Source: Streptomyces sp. B3I8
Lineage (GTDB): Bacteria; Actinomycetota; Actinomycetes; Streptomycetales; Streptomycetaceae
Assembly (NCBI RefSeq): GCF_030816915.1
Contig: NZ_JAUSYN010000002.1
Span: 1,277,501-1,341,500, forward strand
DNA length: 64,000 bases
Direction of reading: 5' to 3'
A program made the translations under genes and the position numbers. Under the pieces are notes generated by a model that was not told the DNA's origin, searched no databases, and saw only the letters and a program-made list of their open reading frames with translations. Below, piece by piece: positions 25,626 to 33,712 of the stretch (positions are counted from its first letter, which is position 1; every line of letters starts with the position of its first letter).

Positions 25626-27257
25626 GTGTCCGACGCACGACCGGATCGTGAGCGTGTGGTCGCGGGACGCTACCGGCTGCTGTCCCCGCTCGGCGAGGGC
25701 GGCATGGGGACGGTGTGGCGGGCCCGTGACGAGGTGTTGCGACGGGAGGTCGCGGTCAAGGAGGTGCGCGCCCCCGACTGGCTGGCGGCGCCCGAGCGGG
25801 AGCGGATGTACGCGCGGCTGGAGCGGGAGGCGTGGGCGGCGGCCCGGGTCGCGCATCCCAACGTGGTGACGGTGTACGACGTGGCCGTGGAGGACGGCCG
25901 GCCCTGGATCGTGATGGAACTGGTCCGCGGCCTCACCCTCGCCGATCTGCTGGACGCCGAGGGCCCGCTGCCGCCGAGCCGGGCGGCGGCGGTCGGCGCG
26001 GAGGTGCTGTCTGCGCTGCGGGCCGCGCACGCCGCGGGGGTGCTGCACCGGGACGTCAAGCCGGGCAACGTGCTGATGGGGAACGACGGCCGGGTGGTCC
26101 TCACGGACTTCGGCATCGCCCGGGTCGAGGGCAGCTCCGCGCTGACCATGACCGGCGAGGTGATCGGCTCCCCCGAGTTCCTGGCCCCCGAGCGCGCGCT
26201 CGGCCGCGATCCCGGGCCGGAGTCGGACCTGTGGTCCCTCGGCGTCCTGCTGTACGCGGCGGTGGAGGGCGCGACGCCGTTCCGGCAGGACACCCCGCTG
26301 AGCACGCTGCGGGCGGTCGTCGACGAGGCGCTGCCGCCGCCGCGCCGGGCGGGTCCGCTGACGCCGGTGATCGAGGGGCTGCTGTGCAAGGACCCTGCCG
26401 GGCGGCCTCCCGCCGAGCGGGCCGAGGAGGACCTGAGGGCGATCGGCGCGGGCGGCACCCCGGCCGCGCGCGGGCCGGCGTACTCGCCCACGATCGCCGC
26501 CCTCCCGGGCTTCGGCCCGCCGGACCCCACCGCGGGGCACGGCACCCCGGACCCGACGACGACGGCCACGCCGAACACATGGAACTCACCGACCTCACCG
26601 CCCCCGCACCGCGACCGCCGTACGGTCGTCGTCCTCGTCGCCGGCGTGCTCGCGCTGGCCCTGGCACTCGCGGGACTGACGTACGCCCTGATCGACAGGG
26701 GCGCCGATGCCCCGGACACGAAGGGGGGCGGCGACAACGGCACCCCGCGAAAGAGCGCGAGCGTGGGCCGGAACAAGGACGCTCCGGCCCACAGCACTCG
26801 TACGTCGTCCGCGCCGGCGCAGTCGGTGGAGGTGACGATCTCCGGCGCCGATCCGTACTCCGGGAAGTGCGCGGCGGGCCGTCATACCCTCGACATCGAG
26901 CTGGACGTCACGGTGCGGCGGACGCCCGCGAAGGTGGAGTACCGCTGGAACACCTGGGACGGCCCGGTGTCGGGCTGGCACACGAAGTCGTTCGCCGCGG
27001 ACGCCGGTACCGAGGCCGGCGGGAAGGGCGTGCTGTGGAAGGAGTCCGTCAGCGTCCGCGGCAAGGACGGCGACGGCGACGGCGACGGCGACGGCAGCAT
27101 CTGGGTCGAGGTCCGCTCCCCCGCGCGTACCACCTCCAACTCCCTCCCCCTCTCCGTGAAGTGTGTCGACCACGCCTCTCCCACCAGGACCGGCGACTCG
27201 CCCTCCCCGCCGCTCTCCTCGTCGCCCGCCTCCTCGCCCTCCTCCTCCTACGGCTGA
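25626..27257 (+). CDS. Receptor-type serine/threonine protein kinase (PknB-like)
   Basis: 543 residues from the GTG at 25626, preceded by a GGGGGGA site. The kinase domain (~12-275) is complete: GEGGMG loop, Lys45, catalytic HRDVKPGN with Asp143, and DFG at 161-163. A Pro/Thr-rich juxtamembrane linker leads to one membrane helix (~333-355). The outer domain (about 405-510) contains SGKCAAGRHTLDIELDVTVRRTPAKVEYRW and a paired cysteine, and resembles an Ig-like sensor. Near its end is a GGCGAC microsatellite encoding DGDGDGDG (27065-27095). It starts 52 bp after the NicO gene, so may be part of that transcript. Confidence 0.92.
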   Translation: MSDARPDRERVVAGRYRLLSPLGEGGMGTVWRARDEVLRREVAVKEVRAPDWLAAPERERMYARLEREAWAAARVAHPNVVTVYDVAVEDGRPWIVMELVRGLTLADLLDAEGPLPPSRAAAVGAEVLSALRAAHAAGVLHRDVKPGNVLMGNDGRVVLTDFGIARVEGSSALTMTGEVIGSPEFLAPERALGRDPGPESDLWSLGVLLYAAVEGATPFRQDTPLSTLRAVVDEALPPPRRAGPLTPVIEGLLCKDPAGRPPAERAEEDLRAIGAGGTPAARGPAYSPTIAALPGFGPPDPTAGHGTPDPTTTATPNTWNSPTSPPPHRDRRTVVVLVAGVLALALALAGLTYALIDRGADAPDTKGGGDNGTPRKSASVGRNKDAPAHSTRTSSAPAQSVEVTISGADPYSGKCAAGRHTLDIELDVTVRRTPAKVEYRWNTWDGPVSGWHTKSFAADAGTEAGGKGVLWKESVSVRGKDGDGDGDGDGSIWVEVRSPARTTSNSLPLSVKCVDHASPTRTGDSPSPPLSSSPASSPSSSYG

Positions 27258-27288
27258 GGGCCCGCCCGCGTGGATCGCGGACGGGCCC
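27258..27288. terminator. Bidirectional terminator between kinase and lipase genes
   Basis: GGGCCCGCCCGCG (27258-27270) pairs with 27276-27288 across a 5-nt loop, with one C-A mismatch. It lies immediately after the kinase stop and ~20 bp from the lipase stop. Confidence 0.65.
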
Positions 27289-27310
27289 CGGCGGTGGCGG
27301 AACGGGCGGG

Positions 27311-28117
27311 TCAGGCCAGGTTGTCGAGGAGGGGGAGGTAGCCGCCGGACTGACCGGCGGCCGTCGGGTGGTACGACTCGCCGATGTCGAACAGCTCGAG
27401 GCTGTGCAGCCACGCCGAGCCGGAGCACAGTTCGTGGCCGGTGAAGGTGGTGCGGACGTCGCCGAAGGCGAAGCCGTGGTCGGCCGCGCGCTTGGCGAGG
27501 GCGGCGTCCAGGTGGTCGGCCGCGCCGTTGATCGCGGCGCGCTTGGTCTGTGAGAGGCCGAGGCAGGTGGTGCCGAGCTGGTAGAAGCGCGGGTAGCCGA
27601 GGACCACCACCCGGGCGGCGGGGGCCTTGGCGCGGATCGCCGAGTAGACGGTGTCGAGGCGGCCCGGGAGCGTGGAGTCGACGTACGCCTCGGCGGTGTC
27701 GATCCGGGACTGGCAGGTGGAGTCGGACTGGAGCACACAGGTCGTCATGACGTCGGAGAAGCCCGCGTCGTTGCCGCCGATGCTGATCGAGACGAGGTCG
27801 GTGGCCGAGGTGAGAGTGGCGAGCTGGCCGGACATGACGTCGCCGGTAGTGGCGCCGGAGCAGGCCAGGAAGCTGAACGAGGAGACCGAGTGGGCGGCCT
27901 GCCAGAGGTACGGGTAGGCCTTGGTGCTGCGCTTGCAGTCGCCGCCGGAACTCAGGTAGCTGCCCGAGCCGACGCCGGAGGAGTAGGAGTCGCCGAGGGC
28001 CACGTAGTCGGTGCCGGCCGCGACCGAGGAGGCCTGCGCCGTGGCCACCCCGGTGAGGGTGAGGCCGACGGCAAGGAGGAGCGAGGTCACGTATGCCGCG
28101 ATTCGGGAACGTCTCAT
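27311..28117 (-). CDS. Secreted SGNH/GDSL lipase-esterase
   Basis: 268 residues; ATG at 28117 with GGGAGG 5 nt upstream. A Sec signal (RRSRIAAYVTSLLLAVGLTLTGVATAQA) precedes the SGNH hydrolase fold. Block I GDSYSSG has nucleophile Ser44. The glycine/asparagine oxyanion block is SIGGNDAGF, and the catalytic His250 is in SYHPTAAGQSGGY. Six cysteines fit the disulfide pattern of Streptomyces extracellular GDSL lipases such as S. coelicolor SCO1725, which I recall as a close relative. It hydrolyses esters or acylglycerols outside the cell. Confidence 0.92.
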   Translation of the reverse strand: MRRSRIAAYVTSLLLAVGLTLTGVATAQASSVAAGTDYVALGDSYSSGVGSGSYLSSGGDCKRSTKAYPYLWQAAHSVSSFSFLACSGATTGDVMSGQLATLTSATDLVSISIGGNDAGFSDVMTTCVLQSDSTCQSRIDTAEAYVDSTLPGRLDTVYSAIRAKAPAARVVVLGYPRFYQLGTTCLGLSQTKRAAINGAADHLDAALAKRAADHGFAFGDVRTTFTGHELCSGSAWLHSLELFDIGESYHPTAAGQSGGYLPLLDNLA

Positions 28118-28196
28118 GGAACCTCCCTTTAGCAGGATCTCTGCCACAACCGTGGTAGCAGCTACGCGTGTTGACTGGAAGTGCTCATGCCAAAAT

Positions 28197-28215
28197 TGTT
28201 GACGACTGTTCAACA
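28197..28215. promoter_or_regulatory. Inverted repeat in lipase / AAA-protein divergent region
   Basis: TGTTGA (28197-28202) and TCAACA (28210-28215) are perfect arms with a 7-bp spacer, about 80 bp upstream of the lipase start. It lies in the most AT-rich patch of this 292-bp gap. It is a candidate operator, with no regulator gene adjacent. Confidence 0.4.
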
Positions 28216-28409
28216 GCGGTACGGTCACCGGCCACCTGCGCGAAGGCGTCCGTGACGGGCCGGTGGAGCGGTTCACCTGTACCGGTGAACCGCCCCCGGG
28301 CCCGAAGTTGACACGTGCGCGGAACGCCGGCGGGTCGGGCGCGGGAAGCCGACGGGGCGAGCACGGGAAATCCGGTGCACGGGCGGCCTTCCTGACGGAT
28401 CATGGCGAC

Positions 28410-29585
28410 ATGCCCGCGAACCCGCCCGAAAAGCCGCAGCCTCAGCCGCGACCGCAACCGCAGGAGCACCCGGCGCAGCCGTACGGCAACCCGTACGACG
28501 CCCTGCCGATCCGGCTCAACGTCGACGACTCCGACTCCCCGTCCGACGTCGTCGACGCGCTGTTCCTCGGCCGCTTCGCGACGGGCGAGCAGCCCTGCTC
28601 CCACGCGGCCAACATCGACCGGGTGCGCTCGGGCGCCACCCTGCTCCCGCCGGGCGCCCGCGTCCTGCGCACGGCCCGGGACGACGACCGCAGCGCGACC
28701 CTCGCCGAGGGCGACGGCTGGACGATGCTGATCTCCCGCTGGAACCGGGGCGCCGACGTCACGGTGACCGCGACCACCGCCGACCTGGCGGAGAAGGTGC
28801 TGGCCCAGGCGACGGACGGCGCGGCCGACGAACCGGAGCCGCAGCCGGAGAACGTGACGATGGGGTTCTGGTACGTCTCCCCGCGGCGCGGCCCGCACCG
28901 CACCACGCGCCGCATCTCCGCGGGTACGTGGGAGGAGGTGCGGGGCAACTACACCGCGCCGGTGGCCGAGGCGATGGACCGGCTGATGAAGACGACCCCG
29001 GAGGACATCGCGGGCCGGCTGCTCCTGCTGCACGGCCCGCCGGGGACGGGCAAGACCTCCGCGCTGCGCACGCTGGCCCGGTCGTGGCGGGACTGGTGCC
29101 AGGTGGACTGCGTGCTGGACCCCGAGCGGCTGTTCAGCGACGTCGGATACCTGATGGACATCGCGATCGGCGAGGAGGACGCGGGTGGCAAGGGGCGGTG
29201 GCGGCTGCTGCTCCTGGAGGACTGCGACGAGCTGATCCGCGGCGAGGCCCGGCATGTGGCGGGCCAGGCGCTGTCCCGGCTGCTGAACCTCACGGACGGG
29301 CTGCTGGGCCAGGGCCGCAACGTACTGGTCGGCGTCACGACCAACGAGGACCTGGAGCGCCTCCACCCGGCCGTGGTCCGCCCCGGCCGCTGTCTGGCCC
29401 GGATCGAGGTGGGCCCCCTGACCCGCCCCGAGGCACTCGGCTGGCTGGGCCCGGAGTTCCCCGACCGCGACCGGACCGTCGCCCGCGACGGCGCCACCCT
29501 GGCAGAGCTCTACGCCCTCCGCCGCGGCACGACCCCGACCTCGGTCCCGGACCAACGCGACAGGGAGTCGGGCCTGTACCTGTAG
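28410..29585 (+). CDS. AAA ATPase with N-terminal DUF5925-like domain
   Basis: 391 residues from the ATG at 28410. A short Pro/Gln tail is followed by a ~150-residue domain (ALPIRLNVDDSDSPSDVVDALFLGRFATGEQP to NVTMGFWYVS) matching DUF5925 as I recall it. The AAA core has Walker A HGPPGTGKTS (~207-216), Walker B LLLLEDCDEL (~264-273), sensor VGVTTNED and arginine-finger region HPAVVRPGRC. The AAA core resembles the BCS1/CbbX-like class. Its target is unknown. It is monocistronic, followed by an intergenic repeat. Confidence 0.85.
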   Translation: MPANPPEKPQPQPRPQPQEHPAQPYGNPYDALPIRLNVDDSDSPSDVVDALFLGRFATGEQPCSHAANIDRVRSGATLLPPGARVLRTARDDDRSATLAEGDGWTMLISRWNRGADVTVTATTADLAEKVLAQATDGAADEPEPQPENVTMGFWYVSPRRGPHRTTRRISAGTWEEVRGNYTAPVAEAMDRLMKTTPEDIAGRLLLLHGPPGTGKTSALRTLARSWRDWCQVDCVLDPERLFSDVGYLMDIAIGEEDAGGKGRWRLLLLEDCDELIRGEARHVAGQALSRLLNLTDGLLGQGRNVLVGVTTNEDLERLHPAVVRPGRCLARIEVGPLTRPEALGWLGPEFPDRDRTVARDGATLAELYALRRGTTPTSVPDQRDRESGLYL

Positions 29586-29589
29586 AGCC

Positions 29590-29765
29590 CCCGCCGGGGG
29601 ACACTCCACGGAGGCGCGGGGAACTGCGCGATCAGCCACGACGCACCCGCACCCGCCGACGAACCCACCCGCCCGAGCTCTCCCGCGCCCCTCCCCCTCC
29701 GGGGGCCTGGGGCGGTCCTCCGGGCCAAGGTCCGGAAGGGCGGGGGCGGCGGGGGCGAAACCCGC
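29590..29765. repeat. GC-rich intergenic repeat family, copy 4
   Basis: GGAGGCGCGGGGAACTGCGC followed by GATCAGCCACGACGCACCCG (29610-29650) is nearly the module at 8890-8930. The GGGGGCCTGGGGCGGTCC and GGAAGGGCGGGGGCGGCGGG blocks follow. Confidence 0.7.
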
Positions 29766-29797
29766 CCCGCACACACCCCCGGTGCTTACATACCCTT

Positions 29798-30586
29798 ATG
29801 CCCCTCTTCGTCGGCACCTCCGGCTGGCAGTACAAGGACTGGCGCGACGTCCTCTACCCCCCGGCGCTCCCCACCGGCCGCTGGCTGGAGGAGTACGCCA
29901 CCCACTTCAGCACCGTGGAGATCAACAACGCCTTCTACCGCCTCCCCACCCGCGAGACCTTCGAACGCTGGCGCACCCGCACCCCGCCCGACTTCGTCGT
30001 CGCCGTGAAGGCGAGCCGCTTCCTCACCCACATCAAGCGCCTCCGCGACCCCGAGGAACCCGTACGCCGCCTGATGACCCACGCCGACGGCCTGGGTGAC
30101 CGCCTGGGCCCGATCCTGCTCCAACTGCCGCCCACCCTCCGCGCCGACCCCGTCCTCCTCGACGACTGCCTGGCCCACTTCCCCGCCGGCACCCGCGTCG
30201 CCGTCGAACCGCGCCACGAGTCCTGGTGGACCCCGGCCGTCCGCGAGGTCCTCACCGCGCACGCCGCCGCCCTGTGCTGGGCGGACGTCCTCTCCCGCCC
30301 GGTCACCCCGCTGTGGCGCACCGCCGACTGGGGGTACGTCCGCTTCCACTCCGGCCGCGCCCGCCGCCGGCCGCACTACGGCCGGCAGTCCCTGTCGAGC
30401 TGGGTGCACCGGATCGGCGAGGCGTGGCCCGACGAGGCGGACGTGTACGCCTACTTCAACAACGACCCGCGGGGCGCGGCCGTCCTGGACGCGATGCTGT
30501 TCGCCCGGACGGCGCGGGCGGCGGGCCGGACAGTGACCCGCACCCCCCACCACCTGCCTCCACTGCGCCCCCGGCCCCCACGCTGA
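29798..30586 (+). CDS. DUF72 family protein
   Basis: 262 residues, TIM-barrel DUF72 (YecE-like) family of unknown function. Typical motifs are visible: the start MPLFVGTSGWQYKDWRDVLYP, FSTVEINNAFYRLPTRETFERW, FVVAVKASRFLTHIKRL, ILLQLPPTLRAD, VAVEPRHESWW and the end DVYAYFNNDPRGAAVLDA. The ATG at 29798 is used because the family starts here. It is isolated between an intergenic repeat and the convergent GntR gene. Confidence 0.9.
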   Translation: MPLFVGTSGWQYKDWRDVLYPPALPTGRWLEEYATHFSTVEINNAFYRLPTRETFERWRTRTPPDFVVAVKASRFLTHIKRLRDPEEPVRRLMTHADGLGDRLGPILLQLPPTLRADPVLLDDCLAHFPAGTRVAVEPRHESWWTPAVREVLTAHAAALCWADVLSRPVTPLWRTADWGYVRFHSGRARRRPHYGRQSLSSWVHRIGEAWPDEADVYAYFNNDPRGAAVLDAMLFARTARAAGRTVTRTPHHLPPLRPRPPR

Positions 30587-30643
30587 ACCGGGGACGGGCC
30601 GTGCCCCTGTCCTCCCGCGCCCGCCTCTTGCCGCCCTGTCCGC

Positions 30644-31021
30644 TCACTCCCCGTACGCCGCCCGCAGGGCGTCCCGTACGGCGGCCAGCGCGTCGTCCTC
30701 CCCCAGCCCCAGCCGCCGCACCCGCTCGGCGTACTCCTGCGCGGCCGTCGCGGCGGTCCGCTCCGCGGCGGAGCCGGCGGCGGCGACATACGTGCCGTTG
30801 CGCCCCCGCGTCTCGATCACGCCGTCGGCCTCCAGCGCCCGGTAGGCCTTGGCGACGGTGTTCGCGGCGAGGCCGAGGGTCTCGGCGAGCCCGCGCACGG
30901 TCGGCAGCCGGTAGCCCACCGGCAGCACCCCCGACCGTGCCTGCTCGGCGATCCGGGCGCGCACCTGCTCGTAGGGCGCGCCGCCCTCCGTACTGTCGAT
31001 GATGTCGATCTTCAGGCTCAC
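30644..31021 (-). CDS. GntR family regulator, YtrA subfamily
   Basis: 125 residues: an N-terminal winged helix-turn-helix (~10-75, RLPTVRGLAETLGLAANTVAKAYRALEADGVIETRGRNGTYV) and a short ~45-residue helical C-terminus (AERVRRLGLGEDDALAAVRDAL) for dimerisation, the defining layout of YtrA-type proteins. YtrA regulators usually control adjacent ABC transporters, but none is next to this gene. From memory it corresponds to SCO1728. It is divergent from the GNAT gene, 104 bp apart. Confidence 0.9.
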   Translation of the reverse strand: MSLKIDIIDSTEGGAPYEQVRARIAEQARSGVLPVGYRLPTVRGLAETLGLAANTVAKAYRALEADGVIETRGRNGTYVAAAGSAAERTAATAAQEYAERVRRLGLGEDDALAAVRDALRAAYGE

Positions 31022-31125
31022 GCACCGATTGTCGCCCGGCGCGCGCCCCGGGGACAGCGAACGGCCCCCCGCCGACGGAAAATTCGGAGGCGCCCGCGCC
31101 TCGGCCCCCCGTACCGTGCCGCGAC

Positions 31126-32067
31126 ATGACTCCCAACCCCGCCGTGACCGTGTACGACCTGCGCCCCGACGCCGCCGAGGACTGCGAGGCCTTCGCCCGC
31201 ATCCGCGAGGAGGCGCTCCCCTTCATCCTGCTGACCGGCGAATCCCTCGCGTACGACCTGCGCCACGCGCATCCCGACGCCCACTATCAGCCGCTGCTGG
31301 CGAGCGTGGACGGAGAGGCGGTGGGCTCGGCCCAGGTCGGCGTGGTGCACGACAGTCCGAAGCCCGGCCAGGCGTACCTCAACGTGTACGTGCGCCCGGA
31401 CCACGAGGGCCGTGGCGCGGGCACCGCCTTGGTGCGGACCGCCGAAGAACGGCTGCGGGGCCTGGGGGTCACGGAGGTGTTCTCCTGGGTGCTGGACACG
31501 CCCGCGGACCGCGCGTTCGCCGAGCGGCGCGGCTACCGGTCGAGCCGCTCGGCGCACTTCCTCCGGCTCGACCTGACGGACGGCTCCCTGCCGCCGCTGC
31601 AGTCCCCGCCGCCCGGCGTGGAGGTGCTCCCCGGCACGGACTTCGCCGCCGACCCGCGTCCGCTGTTCGCACTCGACGCGGAGACGCTGGCGGACGAGCC
31701 CAGCGACGTCGACTACGAGATGACGGACTACGAGAACTGGCTGCGGGGGACGTGGAACCACCCGCTGACCAGCCAGGAGCTCACGTCGGTGGTGCTCGTC
31801 GACGGCCGCCCGGCGGCGTTCACCATGGCCCGCACGAACGGCGGCACCCGCTACGGCACGGTCATGACGGGCACCGCCCGCGCGTACCGGGGCCGGGGCC
31901 TGGCCAAACTCGCCAAGAACGACTCCCTGCACCGCGCCCGTGCCGCCGGACTCACCGAGGCCCTGACGGGCAACGACCACGGCAACGAGCCGATGCTGGC
32001 CGTCAACAAGTGGTTCGGGTACGAGATCTGCGCCACGGAGGTACGCCATGTCCGCACCCTCGGCTGA
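31126..32067 (+). CDS. Two-domain GNAT acetyltransferase
   Basis: 313 residues with tandem GNAT folds. The first (~5-155) carries a full acetyl-CoA loop VRPDHEGRGAGTALVRTAEERL. The second (~165-310) has TGTARAYRGRGLAKLAKNDSLHRARAAG and NEPMLAVNKWFGYE. Mycothiol synthase-like tandem GNATs share this layout, but the substrate cannot be told. A TACCGT box 8 nt before the ATG (31112-31117) suggests a leaderless transcript. The end overlaps the DUF402 gene start by 20 bp. Confidence 0.88.
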   Translation: MTPNPAVTVYDLRPDAAEDCEAFARIREEALPFILLTGESLAYDLRHAHPDAHYQPLLASVDGEAVGSAQVGVVHDSPKPGQAYLNVYVRPDHEGRGAGTALVRTAEERLRGLGVTEVFSWVLDTPADRAFAERRGYRSSRSAHFLRLDLTDGSLPPLQSPPPGVEVLPGTDFAADPRPLFALDAETLADEPSDVDYEMTDYENWLRGTWNHPLTSQELTSVVLVDGRPAAFTMARTNGGTRYGTVMTGTARAYRGRGLAKLAKNDSLHRARAAGLTEALTGNDHGNEPMLAVNKWFGYEICATEVRHVRTLG

Positions 32068-32563
32068 CGGGGCCGCGCGGACGGCCGGACCGGTCGTCGA
32101 GGTGGTCCTGCGGAAGGCGGGCCGCACGAAGATCCGCTACGGCGCGGAGCTGCTCGCCGACGACGGCCGCCGGATCACCGTACGGGCCCCCTGGTCGGGC
32201 GCCGGCGTACGCGACTTCGGCTTCGTCCGCTTCGCACCGGGCGACGTCTTCACCGAGCACTACTAGCGGGACCGCTGGTACGCGGTGAAGGAGGTCCGCG
32301 ACGGCACCGGCACGCTGAAGGGCTGGTACTGCGACATCACCCGCCCCGCCGTCCTGACCGGCACCGAGCTCCTCTCGGAGGATCTGGACCTGGATCTGTG
32401 GCGCTCGGCCGACGGCGCGACGGTCCTCCGGCTGGACGAGGACGAATTCGCGCGGAGCGGTCTCGCCCGGACCGACCCCGAGGCGGCCCGGGCGGCGCTC
32501 GGCGCGCTGGACTCCCTGGAAGCGCTGGCCCTGGAACCCGCGTTCCAGGCACTCCTGACCTGA
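32048..32563 (+). pseudogene. DUF402 (FomD-like) protein gene interrupted by an in-frame TAG
   Basis: The first 72 codons (MSAPSADG to DVFTEHY) and the continuation (RDRWYAVKEVRDGTGTLKGWYCDITRPAVL to LEPAFQALLT) form one DUF402 protein in a single frame, split by TAG at 32264-32266. DUF402 members normally have a tryptophan here (YYWRDRWY), so TGG-to-TAG is the simplest cause. The metal/phosphate-binding core (GWYCDITRP) lies after the stop. A GTG at 32285 could restart translation but would lack the N-terminal half. It overlaps the GNAT gene and is probably co-transcribed. A nonsense mutation or sequence error are the options. Confidence 0.75.
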
Positions 32564-32634
32564 CCACCGCCTCTCGCCCGACCACCACTCCTCGCCCGAC
32601 CGCCTCCCGTCCGCCCGCATTCGACCGCCGCTCC

Positions 32635-33249
32635 TCACCTGATCGCCACCACCGCGTACCGCTCGTCCGCCACCTCCCTCCCCCACAGCCGGGGGTCGTC
32701 CGACAGCCGCTCCACCACCGTTTCCCCGGTGAGGGGTGCCAGCAGCCCGGTGACCCGGTCCGCAGCGATGCCGACCGGGCTCACCGTGCCCCACACGCCT
32801 TCGACCAGCACCATCCGGCCGCCGGGCCGGAGCAGGCCGTGCCAGTGCCGCAGGGCGGCCGCCGGGTCGGGCAGGGTCCACAGCACATGGCGGACGAGCA
32901 CCGTGTCGAACCGCCGCCCGCCCACGGGCGGCGCCGCCGCGTCCCCGAGCAGGAACTCCGCGTCCCGCCCGGCGAGCTTGGCGCGGGCCCGGTCGAGCAT
33001 GGCCGGGGACGCGTCGACACCGGTGATCCGGTGCCCCGCCTCGGCGGCGAGCAGCGACAGGCTGCCCGTGCCGCAGCCGAGATCGAGCAGGTCACCGGGG
33101 CTGCCGGGCAGCCAGCACCGCATCCTTGCGGCCCAGGCGGCGCGGACCCGCGGATCGCCCAGCCCGTGGTCCGGCTCGTCGTCGAAGACGGCGGCCAGCG
33201 CCTCCCAGTCGTCACCGAAGGACGCTTCTCCCTCACCGTGGGTGTGCAT
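32635..33249 (-). CDS. Class I SAM-dependent methyltransferase
   Basis: 204 residues. The Rossmann SAM motif I LLDLGCGTGSLSLLA is at ~55-70, motif II GVDASPAMLDRARAK at ~77-91, the motif III-like FLLGDAAAPP follows, and LRPGGRMVLVEGVWGT is at ~140-155. The ATG at 33249 (MHTHGEGEASF) fits the family length. The substrate is unknown. It converges with the DUF402 gene. A perfect 12-bp palindrome (33278-33289) sits 29 bp upstream. Confidence 0.9.
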   Translation of the reverse strand: MHTHGEGEASFGDDWEALAAVFDDEPDHGLGDPRVRAAWAARMRCWLPGSPGDLLDLGCGTGSLSLLAAEAGHRITGVDASPAMLDRARAKLAGRDAEFLLGDAAAPPVGGRRFDTVLVRHVLWTLPDPAAALRHWHGLLRPGGRMVLVEGVWGTVSPVGIAADRVTGLLAPLTGETVVERLSDDPRLWGREVADERYAVVAIR

Positions 33250-33277
33250 GGGGTCAGCATGGCAGTCGGCACTGACA

Positions 33278-33289
33278 TCACGATCGTGA
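33278..33289. promoter_or_regulatory. Perfect palindrome TCACGATCGTGA upstream of the methyltransferase
   Basis: A 12-bp perfect palindrome flanked by two TGACATC motifs (33273-33279 and 33300-33306). It lies in the divergent gap between the methyltransferase and the small 44-residue gene; likely a repressor site, regulator unknown. Confidence 0.45.
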
Positions 33290-33387
33290 CAAGCGTTACT
33301 GACATCGAGGGTGGGATGGGTCAGGCTCCGGGTAGAGGTCCAGACCCGTGGTAACGCGGGACCTGGTGATCTCGCTAGGAGGCAGCC

Positions 33388-33522
33388 ATGCGCCGGACGA
33401 CCGTGCACAAGCCGCTGAGGAAGTCGGACTCCCGCCGTGTGCGGGAGGAGGCCGACGAGCGCCCCGCCGAGCGCCCCGAGGTCCGCAAGGACATCCACCG
33501 CACCTGGTGGCCGGACGGCTGA
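33388..33522 (+). CDS. Small basic/acidic conserved protein (44 residues)
   Basis: ATG at 33388 with a perfect AGGAGG site 5 nt upstream. It encodes MRRTTVHKPLRKSDSRRVRE, continues with acidic and basic residues, and ends DIHRTWWPDG. The strong ribosome site and the tight match between frame and stop support a real gene too short for standard gene finding. No known domain; highly charged, presumably soluble. It stands alone between the methyltransferase and LPMO genes. Confidence 0.6.
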   Translation: MRRTTVHKPLRKSDSRRVREEADERPAERPEVRKDIHRTWWPDG

Positions 33523-33712
33523 GCCGGCCCGGTCCGCCCCTGCCTCCGCTCCGGATCCACGGGGCGGAGCCCCTACCTGAGCCCAGCCTGAGCACTCCCT
33601 TAACGCGAGCATAAGGATCCTCTCCCCGCCCCCGAACAGGGGATCCGCCCCGTCCCGCGCGGCTAATTTGCTGACCGCACCCGCCGCGCCCAGGACCTCC
33701 GAGGAGCCCCCC

